Positions 54,986 through 63,437 of a stretch of 64,000 nt of DNA are shown one piece after another. A program made the position numbers and the translations under genes. Position 1 is the stretch's first letter, and each line of letters begins with the position of its first letter. The notes beneath the pieces were generated by a model. It searched no databases and was not told the DNA's origin. It saw only the letters and a list, made by a program, of their open reading frames with translations. The stretch spans positions 873,001 through 937,000 of the forward strand of contig NZ_JAUFQP010000010.1 in NCBI RefSeq assembly GCF_030409805.1, read 5' to 3'. This stretch comes from Algibacter miyuki. GTDB lineage: Bacteria; Bacteroidota; Bacteroidia; Flavobacteriales; Flavobacteriaceae.

Positions 54986-56515
54986 ATGAAAAAGTTGTTT
55001 TTGATTACTGTTACTTTTTTTTTGTTTTTAACAACAATCGCAAAAGCACAGGATGCCAACGAAACAATAGCTACCGATAGCACTCTAACAACCACACAAG
55101 TTGTACATGCTGCGGCAGATTCTATTCCAGTAAACGCAACCAGCGTAACACTTCAAAACACACCAGAAACCACAGTTTCAAAACCCGCGACAGCAAGCAT
55201 TGTACCAAGTCAAGGATTCTCCATAATCAGTTTATGGCGTGGCGTTTTAGGTATGCTTACCTTAATTTTTGTGGCCTTCCTTTTTAGTAGCAACCGCAGA
55301 GCCATCGATTGGAAAATTGTTGTCATCGGTTTAGCATTTCAACTTCTTATTGCTATAGGTGTTTTAAAGGTTGATTTTATAAAAACCATTTTTGAATTTA
55401 TAGGTGGCTTATTTGTTAGCGTATTAGATTTTACACGTGCAGGAAGTAAATTCTTATTCGAAGGTTTAGTGGTAGATATGGATACCTTCGGTTTCATTTT
55501 CGCTTTTCAAGTACTCCCAACCATTATATTCTTTTCCGCATTAACCTCTGTTTTATTTTACTTAGGGATCATCCAACGTGTGGTAAAAGTAATGGCTTGG
55601 CTACTTTCAAAATCTTTAAAAATATCGGGAGCTGAAAGTTTAAGTGTTGCCGGAAACATCTTTTTAGGACAAACAGAAGCGCCGCTTTTGATTAAGGCCT
55701 ATTTAGAAAAAATGAATAAATCGGAAATGCTACTGGTTATGATTGGAGGTATGGCAACCGTTGCAGGTGCCGTATTAGCAGCATACATTGGCTTTCTAGG
55801 CGGAGACGATCCAGAATTAAGATTGTTTTACGCTAAGCATTTATTAGCCGCATCGGTTATGGCTGCACCTGGTGCTATTGTTATTTCAAAAATATTATTT
55901 CCACAAACCGAAGAGGTTAATACAGACGTCAACGTTTCACAGGAAAAAATTGGTGCTAACTTTTTAGATGCCATCGCTAACGGTACTACCGAAGGTTTAA
56001 AGCTTGCTGTAAATGTCGGTGCTATGCTCTTGGTATTTGTTGCCTTTATTGCCATGTTTAATGGGATTTTAGGTTGGGTTGGCGATATTACATCGGTAAA
56101 CAACTGGATAGCCACTAATACATCGTACGAGAGCTTATCGCTTGAGCTTATTTTAGGTTATGCCTTTGCCCCACTTATGTGGTTAATAGGCGTCGCTAAA
56201 GAAGATATGGCCCTTATGGGACAACTTTTGGGTATTAAATTAGCCGCGAGTGAATTTATTGGGTACATACAATTAAGAGAATTAAAAAATATTGCCAACG
56301 CTACACACCTTACCTACGAGAAGTCTATTATTATGGCAACATATATGCTTTGTGGTTTTGCTAATTTTGCTTCTATCGGAATACAAATTGGAGGTATTGG
56401 TTCATTGGCACCAGGACAGCGCAAAACACTATCTAAATTTGGGATGAAAGCCCTTGTTGGTGGTACTATTGCTTCTTTAATTTCGGCTACCATTGCTGGG
56501 ATGATTATTGGATAA
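54986..56515 (+). CDS. concentrative nucleoside transporter (CNT/NupC) with N-terminal signal region
   Basis: A 509-residue transporter for nucleosides with sodium or protons. After a signal-like peptide (MKKLFLITVTFFLFLTTIAK) and a Thr/Ser-rich linker of about 60 residues comes the CNT core, which begins at about residue 82. Typical core motifs are GAESLSVAGNIFLGQTEAPL (about 214-233), KSEMLLVMIGGMATVAGAVL and GFANFASIGIQIGGIG (about 457-472). The leader and linker are unusual, since CNT proteins normally start in the membrane. It lies 16 bases after the nuclease gene. Confidence 0.9.
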   Translation: MKKLFLITVTFFLFLTTIAKAQDANETIATDSTLTTTQVVHAAADSIPVNATSVTLQNTPETTVSKPATASIVPSQGFSIISLWRGVLGMLTLIFVAFLFSSNRRAIDWKIVVIGLAFQLLIAIGVLKVDFIKTIFEFIGGLFVSVLDFTRAGSKFLFEGLVVDMDTFGFIFAFQVLPTIIFFSALTSVLFYLGIIQRVVKVMAWLLSKSLKISGAESLSVAGNIFLGQTEAPLLIKAYLEKMNKSEMLLVMIGGMATVAGAVLAAYIGFLGGDDPELRLFYAKHLLAASVMAAPGAIVISKILFPQTEEVNTDVNVSQEKIGANFLDAIANGTTEGLKLAVNVGAMLLVFVAFIAMFNGILGWVGDITSVNNWIATNTSYESLSLELILGYAFAPLMWLIGVAKEDMALMGQLLGIKLAASEFIGYIQLRELKNIANATHLTYEKSIIMATYMLCGFANFASIGIQIGGIGSLAPGQRKTLSKFGMKALVGGTIASLISATIAGMIIG

Positions 56516-56547
56516 ACAATTCCTGCGTAAGCAGAAACACATATTTA

Positions 56548-56582
56548 AAAAAGCTCATATCAACGTTTGGTATGAGCTTTTT
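56548..56582 (+). terminator. terminator after the CNT gene
   Basis: AAAAAGCTCATA (56548-56559) pairs with TATGAGCTTTTT (56571-56582), followed by TA-rich DNA. Confidence 0.8.
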
Positions 56583-56636
56583 TAATGCATAAAATAAATC
56601 CAATATGGTTTATACTAAATAAACGATTGTTTTTAG

Positions 56637-56644
56637 TAATTTTG
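56637..56644 (+). promoter_or_regulatory. -7 box for thyA
   Basis: TAATTTTG is an exact TAnnTTTG match, 79 bases upstream of the thyA start. Confidence 0.4.
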
Positions 56645-56722
56645 TTACAACTATTTATAGTTATTTTATTCGAATAAACAATCACTAATGAAGAGATTCC
56701 TGCTTCTACAGGACTGAAAATT

Positions 56723-57547
56723 ATGAAACAATATCACGACTTAGTAAAACATATATTAGAAACTGGTAACGAAAAAGGAGACCGCACAGGCACCGGCACC
56801 AAAAGTGTTTTTGGCTATCAAATGCGATTCGATTTAAGTGAAGGTTTCCCGATGGTAACTACAAAAAAACTACACTTAAAATCTATTGTTTATGAACTGC
56901 TTTGGTTTTTAAAAGGCGATACCAATACCAAATATTTAACAGAAAATGGTGTTCGTATTTGGAATGAATGGGCTGATGAAAATGGTGATCTGGGCCCGGT
57001 TTACGGTCACCAATGGCGCAACTGGAATAGTGATGAAATCGATCAGATTAAAGAAGTTATCCAAACTCTAAAATCCAATCCAAACAGTCGCAGAATGTTG
57101 GTTTCCGCATGGAATCCTTCCGTTTTACCTGATACATCAAAATCCTTTAGCGAAAACGTAGCCAACGGAAAAGCAGCACTTCCGCCCTGCCATGCTTTTT
57201 TTCAGTTTTACGTTGCCGATGGGAAGTTATCTTGTCAATTATATCAACGTAGTGCTGACACCTTTTTAGGCGTGCCTTTCAACATTGCTTCTTATGCCCT
57301 ATTCACCATGATGATGGCTCAAGTTTGTGGTTATGAAGCTGGAGATTTTATACACACCTTTGGCGACGCTCATATTTATAGCAACCATTACGAACAGTTA
57401 GAATTACAACTTTCCAGAGAGATTCGTCCGTTACCTAAAATGACATTAAACCCTGAAATCACAGATATTTTCGATTTTGATTTTGACGATTTTACGTTAT
57501 CAGATTACGACCCGCACCCCCATATTAAAGGCAAAGTTGCTATTTAA
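56723..57547 (+). CDS. thyA: thymidylate synthase
   Basis: A 274-residue enzyme that methylates dUMP to dTMP with methylene-tetrahydrofolate. The catalytic Cys is C156 in [13 protein letters not shown], preceded by the substrate loop [12 protein letters not shown] short insert before the Cys ([15 protein letters not shown]) is seen in flavobacterial forms, so the 274 residues slightly exceed the 264 of the E. coli enzyme. The tail [14 protein letters not shown] is conserved. It precedes the 2TM-dihydrofolate reductase gene by 0.7 kb. Confidence 0.96.
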   Translation: MKQYHDLVKHILETGNEKGDRTGTGTKSVFGYQMRFDLSEGFPMVTTKKLHLKSIVYELLWFLKGDTNTKYLTENGVRIWNEWADENGDLGPVYGHQWRNWNSDEIDQIKEVIQTLKSNPNSRRMLVSAWNPSVLPDTSKSFSENVANGKAALPPCHAFFQFYVADGKLSCQLYQRSADTFLGVPFNIASYALFTMMMAQVCGYEAGDFIHTFGDAHIYSNHYEQLELQLSREIRPLPKMTLNPEITDIFDFDFDDFTLSDYDPHPHIKGKVAI

Positions 57548-57569
57548 TATAACCTAAATAAAACACATA

Positions 57570-57601
57570 AAAAAAGGGCTTTCTATATAGAAAGCCCTTT
57601 T
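57570..57601. terminator. bidirectional terminator
   Basis: Perfect 15-base arms 57570-57584 and 57587-57601 (AAAAAGGGCTTTCTA and its reverse) with a two-base centre. It ends thyA and the convergent CBM48 gene. Confidence 0.85.
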
Positions 57602-57623
57602 TATTAAATATTGTTATATGTAA

Positions 57624-57920
57624 TTAAACAGTAACTACACTGTTCTCTGCAGAAGCAAAATCGCTCCAAACAAAAGAATCAGCCTCTACGTCATTCACGT
57701 AAGCGCCATCAATAATATACTTAAATTCGTAAGAATTCTCAGCATCTAAATCAACAGTACCTTTAAACGTTCCGTTTTTTAATTTTTTAAGCGGTGTTGC
57801 TTTTTCATTCCATTCGTTAAAACTTCCAACAAGTGAAACTTTCTTAGCGTCTTCAGCTTCGATAGAAAAAGTTACTTTACAAACTGGTTTGCTCTTTAAA
57901 TATTGTTTTTTAATAGCCAT
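57624..57920 (-). CDS. small CBM48-type (isoamylase N-terminal) domain protein
   Basis: A 98-residue protein made only of a CBM48-like/early set (E-set) domain. The hallmark SLVGSFNEWNEKATPLKK (about residues 29-46) and YEFKYIIDGAYVNDVEAD (about 63-80) are those of glycogen-branching enzymes and AMPK-beta. No catalytic domain is present. It may bind glycogen or other alpha-glucan, by family resemblance only. It lies alone between thyA and folA on the opposite strand. An exact -7 box is 22 bases upstream. Confidence 0.87.
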   Translation of the reverse strand: MAIKKQYLKSKPVCKVTFSIEAEDAKKVSLVGSFNEWNEKATPLKKLKNGTFKGTVDLDAENSYEFKYIIDGAYVNDVEADSFVWSDFASAENSVVTV

Positions 57921-57942
57921 AATAAAAATAGTTGTTTATACT

Positions 57943-57950
57943 ACAAATTT
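57943..57950 (-). promoter_or_regulatory. -7 box for the CBM48 gene
   Basis: Minus-strand TAAATTTG is an exact TAnnTTTG match, 22 bases upstream of the start at 57920. Confidence 0.45.
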
Positions 57951-58215
57951 ATAAAAGTTTCTTATACGAACCTCATTTACGCCGTTTTACATCAAAAAAT
58001 TATCATTTTGGTAATAAGCGCTTTAATAAATTAGAAGTAAGTTATTAAATTAGCTGAAAATTTATGTAATTATCATCCCGAAAAACTGCTTTTTACTTGA
58101 TTTTCAAATAGTTTAACATTAAATATTAAGCATAAATCCGTAAAAAGGATCATCACGATTTAAATTCGGGATATCATTAAAAAGTTTTAACTTTACATCT
58201 ATTATTAATATCAGT

Positions 58216-59142
58216 ATGTTCGGAAAAAAGAAAGCCACACCGCAAATAGACAAAGACCAATTAGAGCTTATAGAAAACGCTCAAAGACGCATTAGACAAA
58301 AAAAAGGACTCTATATTCATTTTGTTATTTTTTTGCTTGGTGCCGTATTTTTAATACTCGCCAACACCGTTTTAGGTATTGGAAAGGACATTACCTTTTT
58401 TGGAAAAGAATGGTTTTTATACGCCATTTTATTTTGGTCGTTCTTATTTGTTTACCATGTGTTCAATGTTTTTATAACGCATAAATTCATGGGTAAAGTT
58501 TGGGAAAAACAACAATTAGAAAAATTAGTAGCCAAACAACAGGTGCGTATTGACGCTCTAAAAACAAATATGATTAAAGAAGAAAAGCATGTTGCCAAAA
58601 GTGATGTGTTTAATACCCAACAAACCCAAAAAGAAATCTTGAATTCTAATAAGCAAGAGCTCACCATAATTGTAGCGGCGGCAGAAAACGACGCCATTGG
58701 AAAAGGTAATAAATTGATATGGCATTTAAGTGACGATTTAAAACGCTTTAAAAGCCTAACCAATAACCACCATATTATCATGGGGAGAAAAACCTTCGAA
58801 AGTTTCCCTAAACCTTTACCAAACCGTACGCATGTGGTTATTACTAGGCAACCCGATTATGTTGCTCCCGAAGGTGTTGTTATTGTAAATAGTTTAACCG
58901 ACGCGATTGAAGCATCCAAAAGTGATGCACAGCCTTATATTATTGGTGGTGGCGAAATTTACAAGCAAGCTTTAGCTTTTGCAAACAAAATTGAGTTAAC
59001 TCGGGTGCATGAAGATTTTGAAGCCGATACTTTTTTTCCAAAATTAGATTTATCCGTTTGGAAAGAAACGGCAAACACTTTTCATACTAAAGATGATAAG
59101 CACGACTATGAGTTTTCGTTTTTAACTTATGAACGTAAGTAG
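58216..59142 (+). CDS. folA: 2TM domain fused to dihydrofolate reductase
   Basis: A 308-residue fusion. Residues 1-110 contain a 2TM-type domain (two membrane segments at about 31-51 and 66-87) followed by a charged helix (about 93-120). Residues about 148-308 are a complete dihydrofolate reductase: IIVAAAENDAIGKGNKLIWH, DDLKRFKSLTNNHHIIMGRKT, PNRTHVVITRQP and YIIGGGEIYKQAL. The enzyme therefore is likely tied to the cytoplasmic membrane. There is no internal start before the enzyme part and the frame is open throughout. It reduces dihydrofolate made by ThyA. Confidence 0.9.
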   Translation: MFGKKKATPQIDKDQLELIENAQRRIRQKKGLYIHFVIFLLGAVFLILANTVLGIGKDITFFGKEWFLYAILFWSFLFVYHVFNVFITHKFMGKVWEKQQLEKLVAKQQVRIDALKTNMIKEEKHVAKSDVFNTQQTQKEILNSNKQELTIIVAAAENDAIGKGNKLIWHLSDDLKRFKSLTNNHHIIMGRKTFESFPKPLPNRTHVVITRQPDYVAPEGVVIVNSLTDAIEASKSDAQPYIIGGGEIYKQALAFANKIELTRVHEDFEADTFFPKLDLSVWKETANTFHTKDDKHDYEFSFLTYERK

Positions 59143-59257
59143 TAAAACGTAATCCAATTTATTTCAACAGAAAACATTAGAAACGTACAAAACGCGTTTC
59201 TAACTTAACTTTTATAGCAAATTCCGTTATTAAACTTCAGGTTTAACACCTCTATCT

Positions 59258-60814
59258 ATGGTAAAAGAAATACAACTTCGTATTACATTAAAGGAAGAAG
59301 AACGCAGCGATATTCTCATTTTAAAATCGGCACGTGTACTCGACATAGACCGCCAAGATATTACGGGTGTTAAAGTATTACGAAAATCTATAGATGCTCG
59401 AAAACCAAAAATAATCCTAAATTATAAAGTGGCTGTTTACATTCGTGAAGCCTTGCCAAAAACATCGGATTATAAATTTGATTATAAAGATGTTTCAGCA
59501 GCAAAACCCGTGCACATTATAGGTTTTGGTCCTGCCGGAATGTATGCTGCTTTGCGTTGCATTGAACTGGGTTTCAAACCCATTGTTCTGGAGCGTGGAA
59601 AAAATGTAAAAGATAGAAGAAGGGATTTAAAAGCCATAAATCAAGATCACTTTGTAAACGAAGATTCTAACTATTGCTTTGGAGAAGGCGGTGCCGGAAC
59701 TTATAGCGATGGAAAATTATACACCCGAAGTTTAAAACGTGGCGATGTACGCCGTATTTTTGAGAACCTTGTTTTTCATGGTGCTACCGATCAAATTCTG
59801 GTAGATGCACACCCGCATATTGGCACCAATAAATTGCCAAAAGTGGTACAGAACATTCGAGAAACCATTATAAATTTTGGAGGCGAAGTTCATTTTGAAA
59901 CTCGCGTTACTGATTTCGTTATAAAAAACAACAGTATACAAGCCATACAGCTTCAAAACGATAAAGAATTACCTGTTGAAAAGGTCATTTTAGCTACTGG
60001 ACATTCCGCTCGTGATATCTTTTATTTACTGCATAAAAAACAAATTGCTTTAGAGGCAAAGTCCTTTGCTATGGGAGTTCGTGTAGAACATCCTCAACAT
60101 ATTATCGATTCTATTCAATATCATTGTTCTGGCGAGCGTCACGAATTATTACCCGCAGCATCTTACGGCTTGGTACAACAAGTTAACGACCGCGGTGTAT
60201 ATTCGTTTTGCATGTGTCCTGGCGGATTTATTGTTCCGGCTGCGACCGCAAATGGTGAAGTGGTTGTAAATGGCATGTCGCCTTCCAAACGGAATAATTT
60301 ATATGCCAATTCGGGCATTGTAGTCGAAATTGATGTCCATAAAGATTTACCTAAATATGAGAAATTTGGAGCTTTAAAAGGTTTAGAATATCAGAAAAAT
60401 TTAGAACGCTTAGCTTTTACTGCTGGTGGAAGAAGTCAAGTAGCACCCGCCCAACGTTTAACCGATTTTGTTGAAGGTTATTTATCGACAGATTTAAACG
60501 ACACATCTTATCAGCCCGGTTTAAACTCAGCACCATTACATTCACTTTTACCTAAATTAATAGGTAACCGATTACGAAAAGGTTTTCAGGCCTTCGGACA
60601 AAAAATGAATGGTTATTACACCTCTGAAGCCAATATTGTTGGTGTAGAATCAAGAACATCATCCCCTGTTTCTATTCCTCGGAAAGAAAATTTAGCTCAT
60701 CCACAAATATCAAATTTATTTCCTTGTGGAGAAGGCGGAGGTTATGCTGGTGGCATTGTTTCGGCCGCCATGGATGGCGAACGTTGTGCTGAAGCTGCTA
60801 CTGGAAATTTATAG
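59258..60814 (+). CDS. NAD(P)/FAD-dependent dehydrogenase-like protein (COG2509 type)
   Basis: A 518-residue FAD protein. The N-terminal part (1-85) is a helper domain; a Rossmann FAD-binding motif follows (HIIGFGPAGMYAALRCIELG, about residues 88-107) with the ERGKNVKDRR loop. Later blocks include ATGHSARDIFYLLH and the C-terminal FPCGEGGGYAGGIVSAAMDG (about 489-508). The family is widely conserved and its substrate is unknown. Its nearest neighbours are folA and fabD but no direct pathway link is visible. Confidence 0.87.
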   Translation: MVKEIQLRITLKEEERSDILILKSARVLDIDRQDITGVKVLRKSIDARKPKIILNYKVAVYIREALPKTSDYKFDYKDVSAAKPVHIIGFGPAGMYAALRCIELGFKPIVLERGKNVKDRRRDLKAINQDHFVNEDSNYCFGEGGAGTYSDGKLYTRSLKRGDVRRIFENLVFHGATDQILVDAHPHIGTNKLPKVVQNIRETIINFGGEVHFETRVTDFVIKNNSIQAIQLQNDKELPVEKVILATGHSARDIFYLLHKKQIALEAKSFAMGVRVEHPQHIIDSIQYHCSGERHELLPAASYGLVQQVNDRGVYSFCMCPGGFIVPAATANGEVVVNGMSPSKRNNLYANSGIVVEIDVHKDLPKYEKFGALKGLEYQKNLERLAFTAGGRSQVAPAQRLTDFVEGYLSTDLNDTSYQPGLNSAPLHSLLPKLIGNRLRKGFQAFGQKMNGYYTSEANIVGVESRTSSPVSIPRKENLAHPQISNLFPCGEGGGYAGGIVSAAMDGERCAEAATGNL

Positions 60815-60889
60815 TTTACCAAAATAGAATTAATTTTATTGTAAACTCCGCTAAAATTATTAAAACCATTGATAATAGCCAATAATTAC

Positions 60890-60897
60890 TATTTTTG
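60890..60897 (+). promoter_or_regulatory. -7 box for fabD
   Basis: TATTTTTG is an exact TAnnTTTG match, 23 bases before the fabD ATG at 60920. A TTG at 60869-60871, 18 bases before the box, could be the -33 element. Confidence 0.55.
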
Positions 60898-60919
60898 CAA
60901 CACTTTAAAACAACCAAAT

Positions 60920-61813
60920 ATGAATGCATATATTTTCCCAGGTCAAGGCGCACAATTTTCAGGAATGGGTTTAGACCTTTATGAAAACTCACCTTTAGCA
61001 CAAAGTTTATTTGAAAAAGCTAACACTATTTTAGGCTTTCACATTACAGACATTATGTTTGAAGGCACTCCGGAAGCCTTAAAAGAAACTAAAGTAACTC
61101 AACCCGCTATATTTTTACATTCGGTAATTTTAGCCAAAACTTTAGGAGATAGTTTTAAACCAGATATGGTAGCGGGACATTCATTAGGTGAATTTTCGGC
61201 ATTAGTAGCTGCAGGAGCATTAACTTTTGAAGACGGATTGAAACTGGTTTCGCAACGTGCTATTGCTATGCAAAAAGCTTGCGAAATACAACCAAGCACC
61301 ATGGCAGCCGTATTAGGTTTAGAAGATGCTGTTGTAGAAAAAGTATGCGAAAGCATCGACGGTGTTGTGGTTGCTGCAAACTATAACTGCCCAGGTCAAT
61401 TAGTGATTTCGGGAGAGATTGACGCTATAAACAAAGCATGCGAGGCTTTAAAAGAAGCTGGAGCGCGACGTGCTTTAGTATTACCTGTTGGAGGTGCTTT
61501 TCACTCACCAATGATGGAACCTGCTCGAGAAGAGTTAGCCGCGGCTATTGAAAACACAACATTTAGCAAACCAAATTGCCCAATTTATCAAAACGTAACA
61601 GCAAGCGCTACTACGGATGAATCGGAAATAAAAGCAAACTTAATCTCACAACTTACAGCTCCTGTGCGTTGGACACAATCGGTGCAACAAATGATAAATG
61701 ACGGTGCTACTTTATTTACTGAAGTTGGCCCTGGAAAAGTATTACAAGGTTTGGTAAAGAAAATAAATAGAGCTTCGGAAACAGCTTCTGCAACTTTAGA
61801 AACCAATAACTAA
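60920..61813 (+). CDS. fabD: malonyl-CoA:ACP transacylase
   Basis: A 297-residue enzyme that loads malonyl groups onto acyl carrier protein for fatty acid synthesis. The start MNAYIFPGQGAQFSGMG is the typical FabD N-terminus; an ATG 51 bases upstream (60869) would add a non-native leader and lies before the promoter. The active Ser is S88 in AGHSLGE and the catalytic His is in GAFHSPMM (about 199). The lspA start abuts its stop. The promoter box lies just upstream. Confidence 0.95.
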   Translation: MNAYIFPGQGAQFSGMGLDLYENSPLAQSLFEKANTILGFHITDIMFEGTPEALKETKVTQPAIFLHSVILAKTLGDSFKPDMVAGHSLGEFSALVAAGALTFEDGLKLVSQRAIAMQKACEIQPSTMAAVLGLEDAVVEKVCESIDGVVVAANYNCPGQLVISGEIDAINKACEALKEAGARRALVLPVGGAFHSPMMEPAREELAAAIENTTFSKPNCPIYQNVTASATTDESEIKANLISQLTAPVRWTQSVQQMINDGATLFTEVGPGKVLQGLVKKINRASETASATLETNN

Positions 61814-62326
61814 ATGAAATTATCAAAACGCTCGATCTATATTTATGCCGTTATTCTTTTAACCATTGCTGTAGATCAAATTTCTAAAATAGTAGTTAGA
61901 AATAATATTGTTGGCAGAACTAATATTAACCCTGGTGAACGTATTTCAGTAATTGGAGATGCTTTCATTTTAATGAATGTTGAAAACACTGGTGCTTTTT
62001 TAGGTATGGGAAGTGATTTAAACCCAACGCTTAGAATTATTTTACTACTTGCCCTTCCTATCATTGTTTTAGCATTTGTGCTACGCCATATTTTAAAAGA
62101 TAAAAGTTTAGACAATTGGTCTCTTTTTGCTTTTGCTAGTATTATTGGTGGTGGTATTGCCAATGTTTACGACAGAATAGTTTATGGATCGGTAACCGAT
62201 TTTTTCTTTATAGATTTAGGAGGTGTTTTTAGAACAGGTATTTTCAACATGGCCGATTTATCGGTAACTACCGGTATGATTATCCTTGTTTTCATGAGTT
62301 TTAAGAAAAAGAAAACAGAAGTTTAA
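61814..62326 (+). CDS. lspA: lipoprotein signal peptidase LspA
   Basis: A 170-residue, four-segment membrane aspartyl protease that removes lipoprotein signal peptides. The catalytic aspartates are D120 in NVYDRIVYGSVTDF and D148 in FNMADLS. The VENTGAFLGMG motif (about residues 56-66) is typical. The gene starts on the base after the fabD stop. Substrates include the many lipoproteins of this window (FKBP, DUF4136, kelch, DUF4270, PBP4-type). Confidence 0.95.
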   Translation: MKLSKRSIYIYAVILLTIAVDQISKIVVRNNIVGRTNINPGERISVIGDAFILMNVENTGAFLGMGSDLNPTLRIILLLALPIIVLAFVLRHILKDKSLDNWSLFAFASIIGGGIANVYDRIVYGSVTDFFFIDLGGVFRTGIFNMADLSVTTGMIILVFMSFKKKKTEV

Positions 62327-62344
62327 TTTATTTTTATAAAATAG

Positions 62345-62380
62345 AAAAAGCCGTTTGAAATAATTTTCAAACGGCTTTTT
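62345..62380. terminator. bidirectional terminator
   Basis: AAAAAGCCGTTTGAAA (62345-62360) pairs with its exact reverse complement at 62365-62380 around a short loop, with T-runs on both strands. It ends lspA and the convergent galE. Confidence 0.85.
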
Positions 62381-62414
62381 TATGTATTAGAAATACGTAC
62401 TAATATGGTTAATA

Positions 62415-63437
62415 TTATTTGCTACGTACTTTTTGTTCCCATTTCCAAGCTGAGCTCATGGCGTCGTCTAATGACAATTCAGTTTTCCAACCTAATTCAT
62501 CATTCGCTTTATTAGTATCGGCGTAAGCAGAAATAATATCGCCTTCTCTTCGACCTACAATTTTATAATTCAGTTTTTCACCTGATACTTTTTCGAAAGA
62601 TTTTACAACCTCTAAAACAGAACTTCCTTTTCCGGTACCTAAGTTAAACGTTTCGTAATTCGCTTTATTTTTATTTCCTAATAAACGCTTTAAAGCAATA
62701 ACGTGTGCTTTTGCTAAATCGACTACATGAATATAATCACGGATACAAGTCCCATCTGGCGTTGGATAATCTTCACCAAAAACAGATAATTCTTTACGCA
62801 ATCCCATAGCGGTTTGTGTAATAAAAGGCACTAGATTTTGTGGTACGCCAATTGGTAATTCTCCAATTTCAACAGATTCATGCGCTCCAACCGGATTGAA
62901 ATAACGTAAAGCAATCGCTTTTAAGCTTGGTGTTACTTTACACGTATCTTGAATAATTTCCTCACCAATTTGTTTGGTGTTTCCGTAAGGTGATTCTGCT
63001 TGTTTTACAGGTGCATTTTCGGTAATTGGTAACTCATCCGCTTGTCCGTAAACGGTACAAGATGAGCTAAAAATAAACCCTGCCGATGGTAATTTTCTTA
63101 ATTCCTTAAGAATATATACCAAGGTACTAATATTGTTTTCATAGTATAGTAAAGGCTCTTTCACACTTTCACCAACGGCTTTACTCGCTGCAAAATGAAT
63201 CACACCTTTTACATCGCTATGTTTTGCAAAAAAGGCTTCAACTTTAGATTTTTCTTTTAAATCTAATTTTTCAAAAATGGGTGTTTTACCAGTAATCGCA
63301 GTGATACCATCTAAAACTTTTTCCGAAGAATTTGATAAATCATCAATAATAACAACCTCGTAGCCTTCGTTTTGTAATTCTACAACCGTGTGCGAACCAA
63401 TAAACCCGAGTCCGCCAGTAACTAATATCTTATCCAT
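62415..63437 (-). CDS. galE: UDP-glucose 4-epimerase
   Basis: A 340-residue NAD-bound short-chain enzyme that interconverts UDP-glucose and UDP-galactose. Motifs: TGGLGFIGSHT (residues 7-17, NAD site), SSSCTVYG (about 124-131) and the YxxxK pair in SPYGNTKQIGEE. The DGTCIRDYIHVVDLAKAH block is typical of GalE. Length is normal (about 338). It overlaps the upstream sugar aminotransferase by 8 bases, so both are co-transcribed for surface-sugar synthesis. Confidence 0.93.
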   Translation of the reverse strand: MDKILVTGGLGFIGSHTVVELQNEGYEVVIIDDLSNSSEKVLDGITAITGKTPIFEKLDLKEKSKVEAFFAKHSDVKGVIHFAASKAVGESVKEPLLYYENNISTLVYILKELRKLPSAGFIFSSSCTVYGQADELPITENAPVKQAESPYGNTKQIGEEIIQDTCKVTPSLKAIALRYFNPVGAHESVEIGELPIGVPQNLVPFITQTAMGLRKELSVFGEDYPTPDGTCIRDYIHVVDLAKAHVIALKRLLGNKNKANYETFNLGTGKGSSVLEVVKSFEKVSGEKLNYKIVGRREGDIISAYADTNKANDELGWKTELSLDDAMSSAWKWEQKVRSK

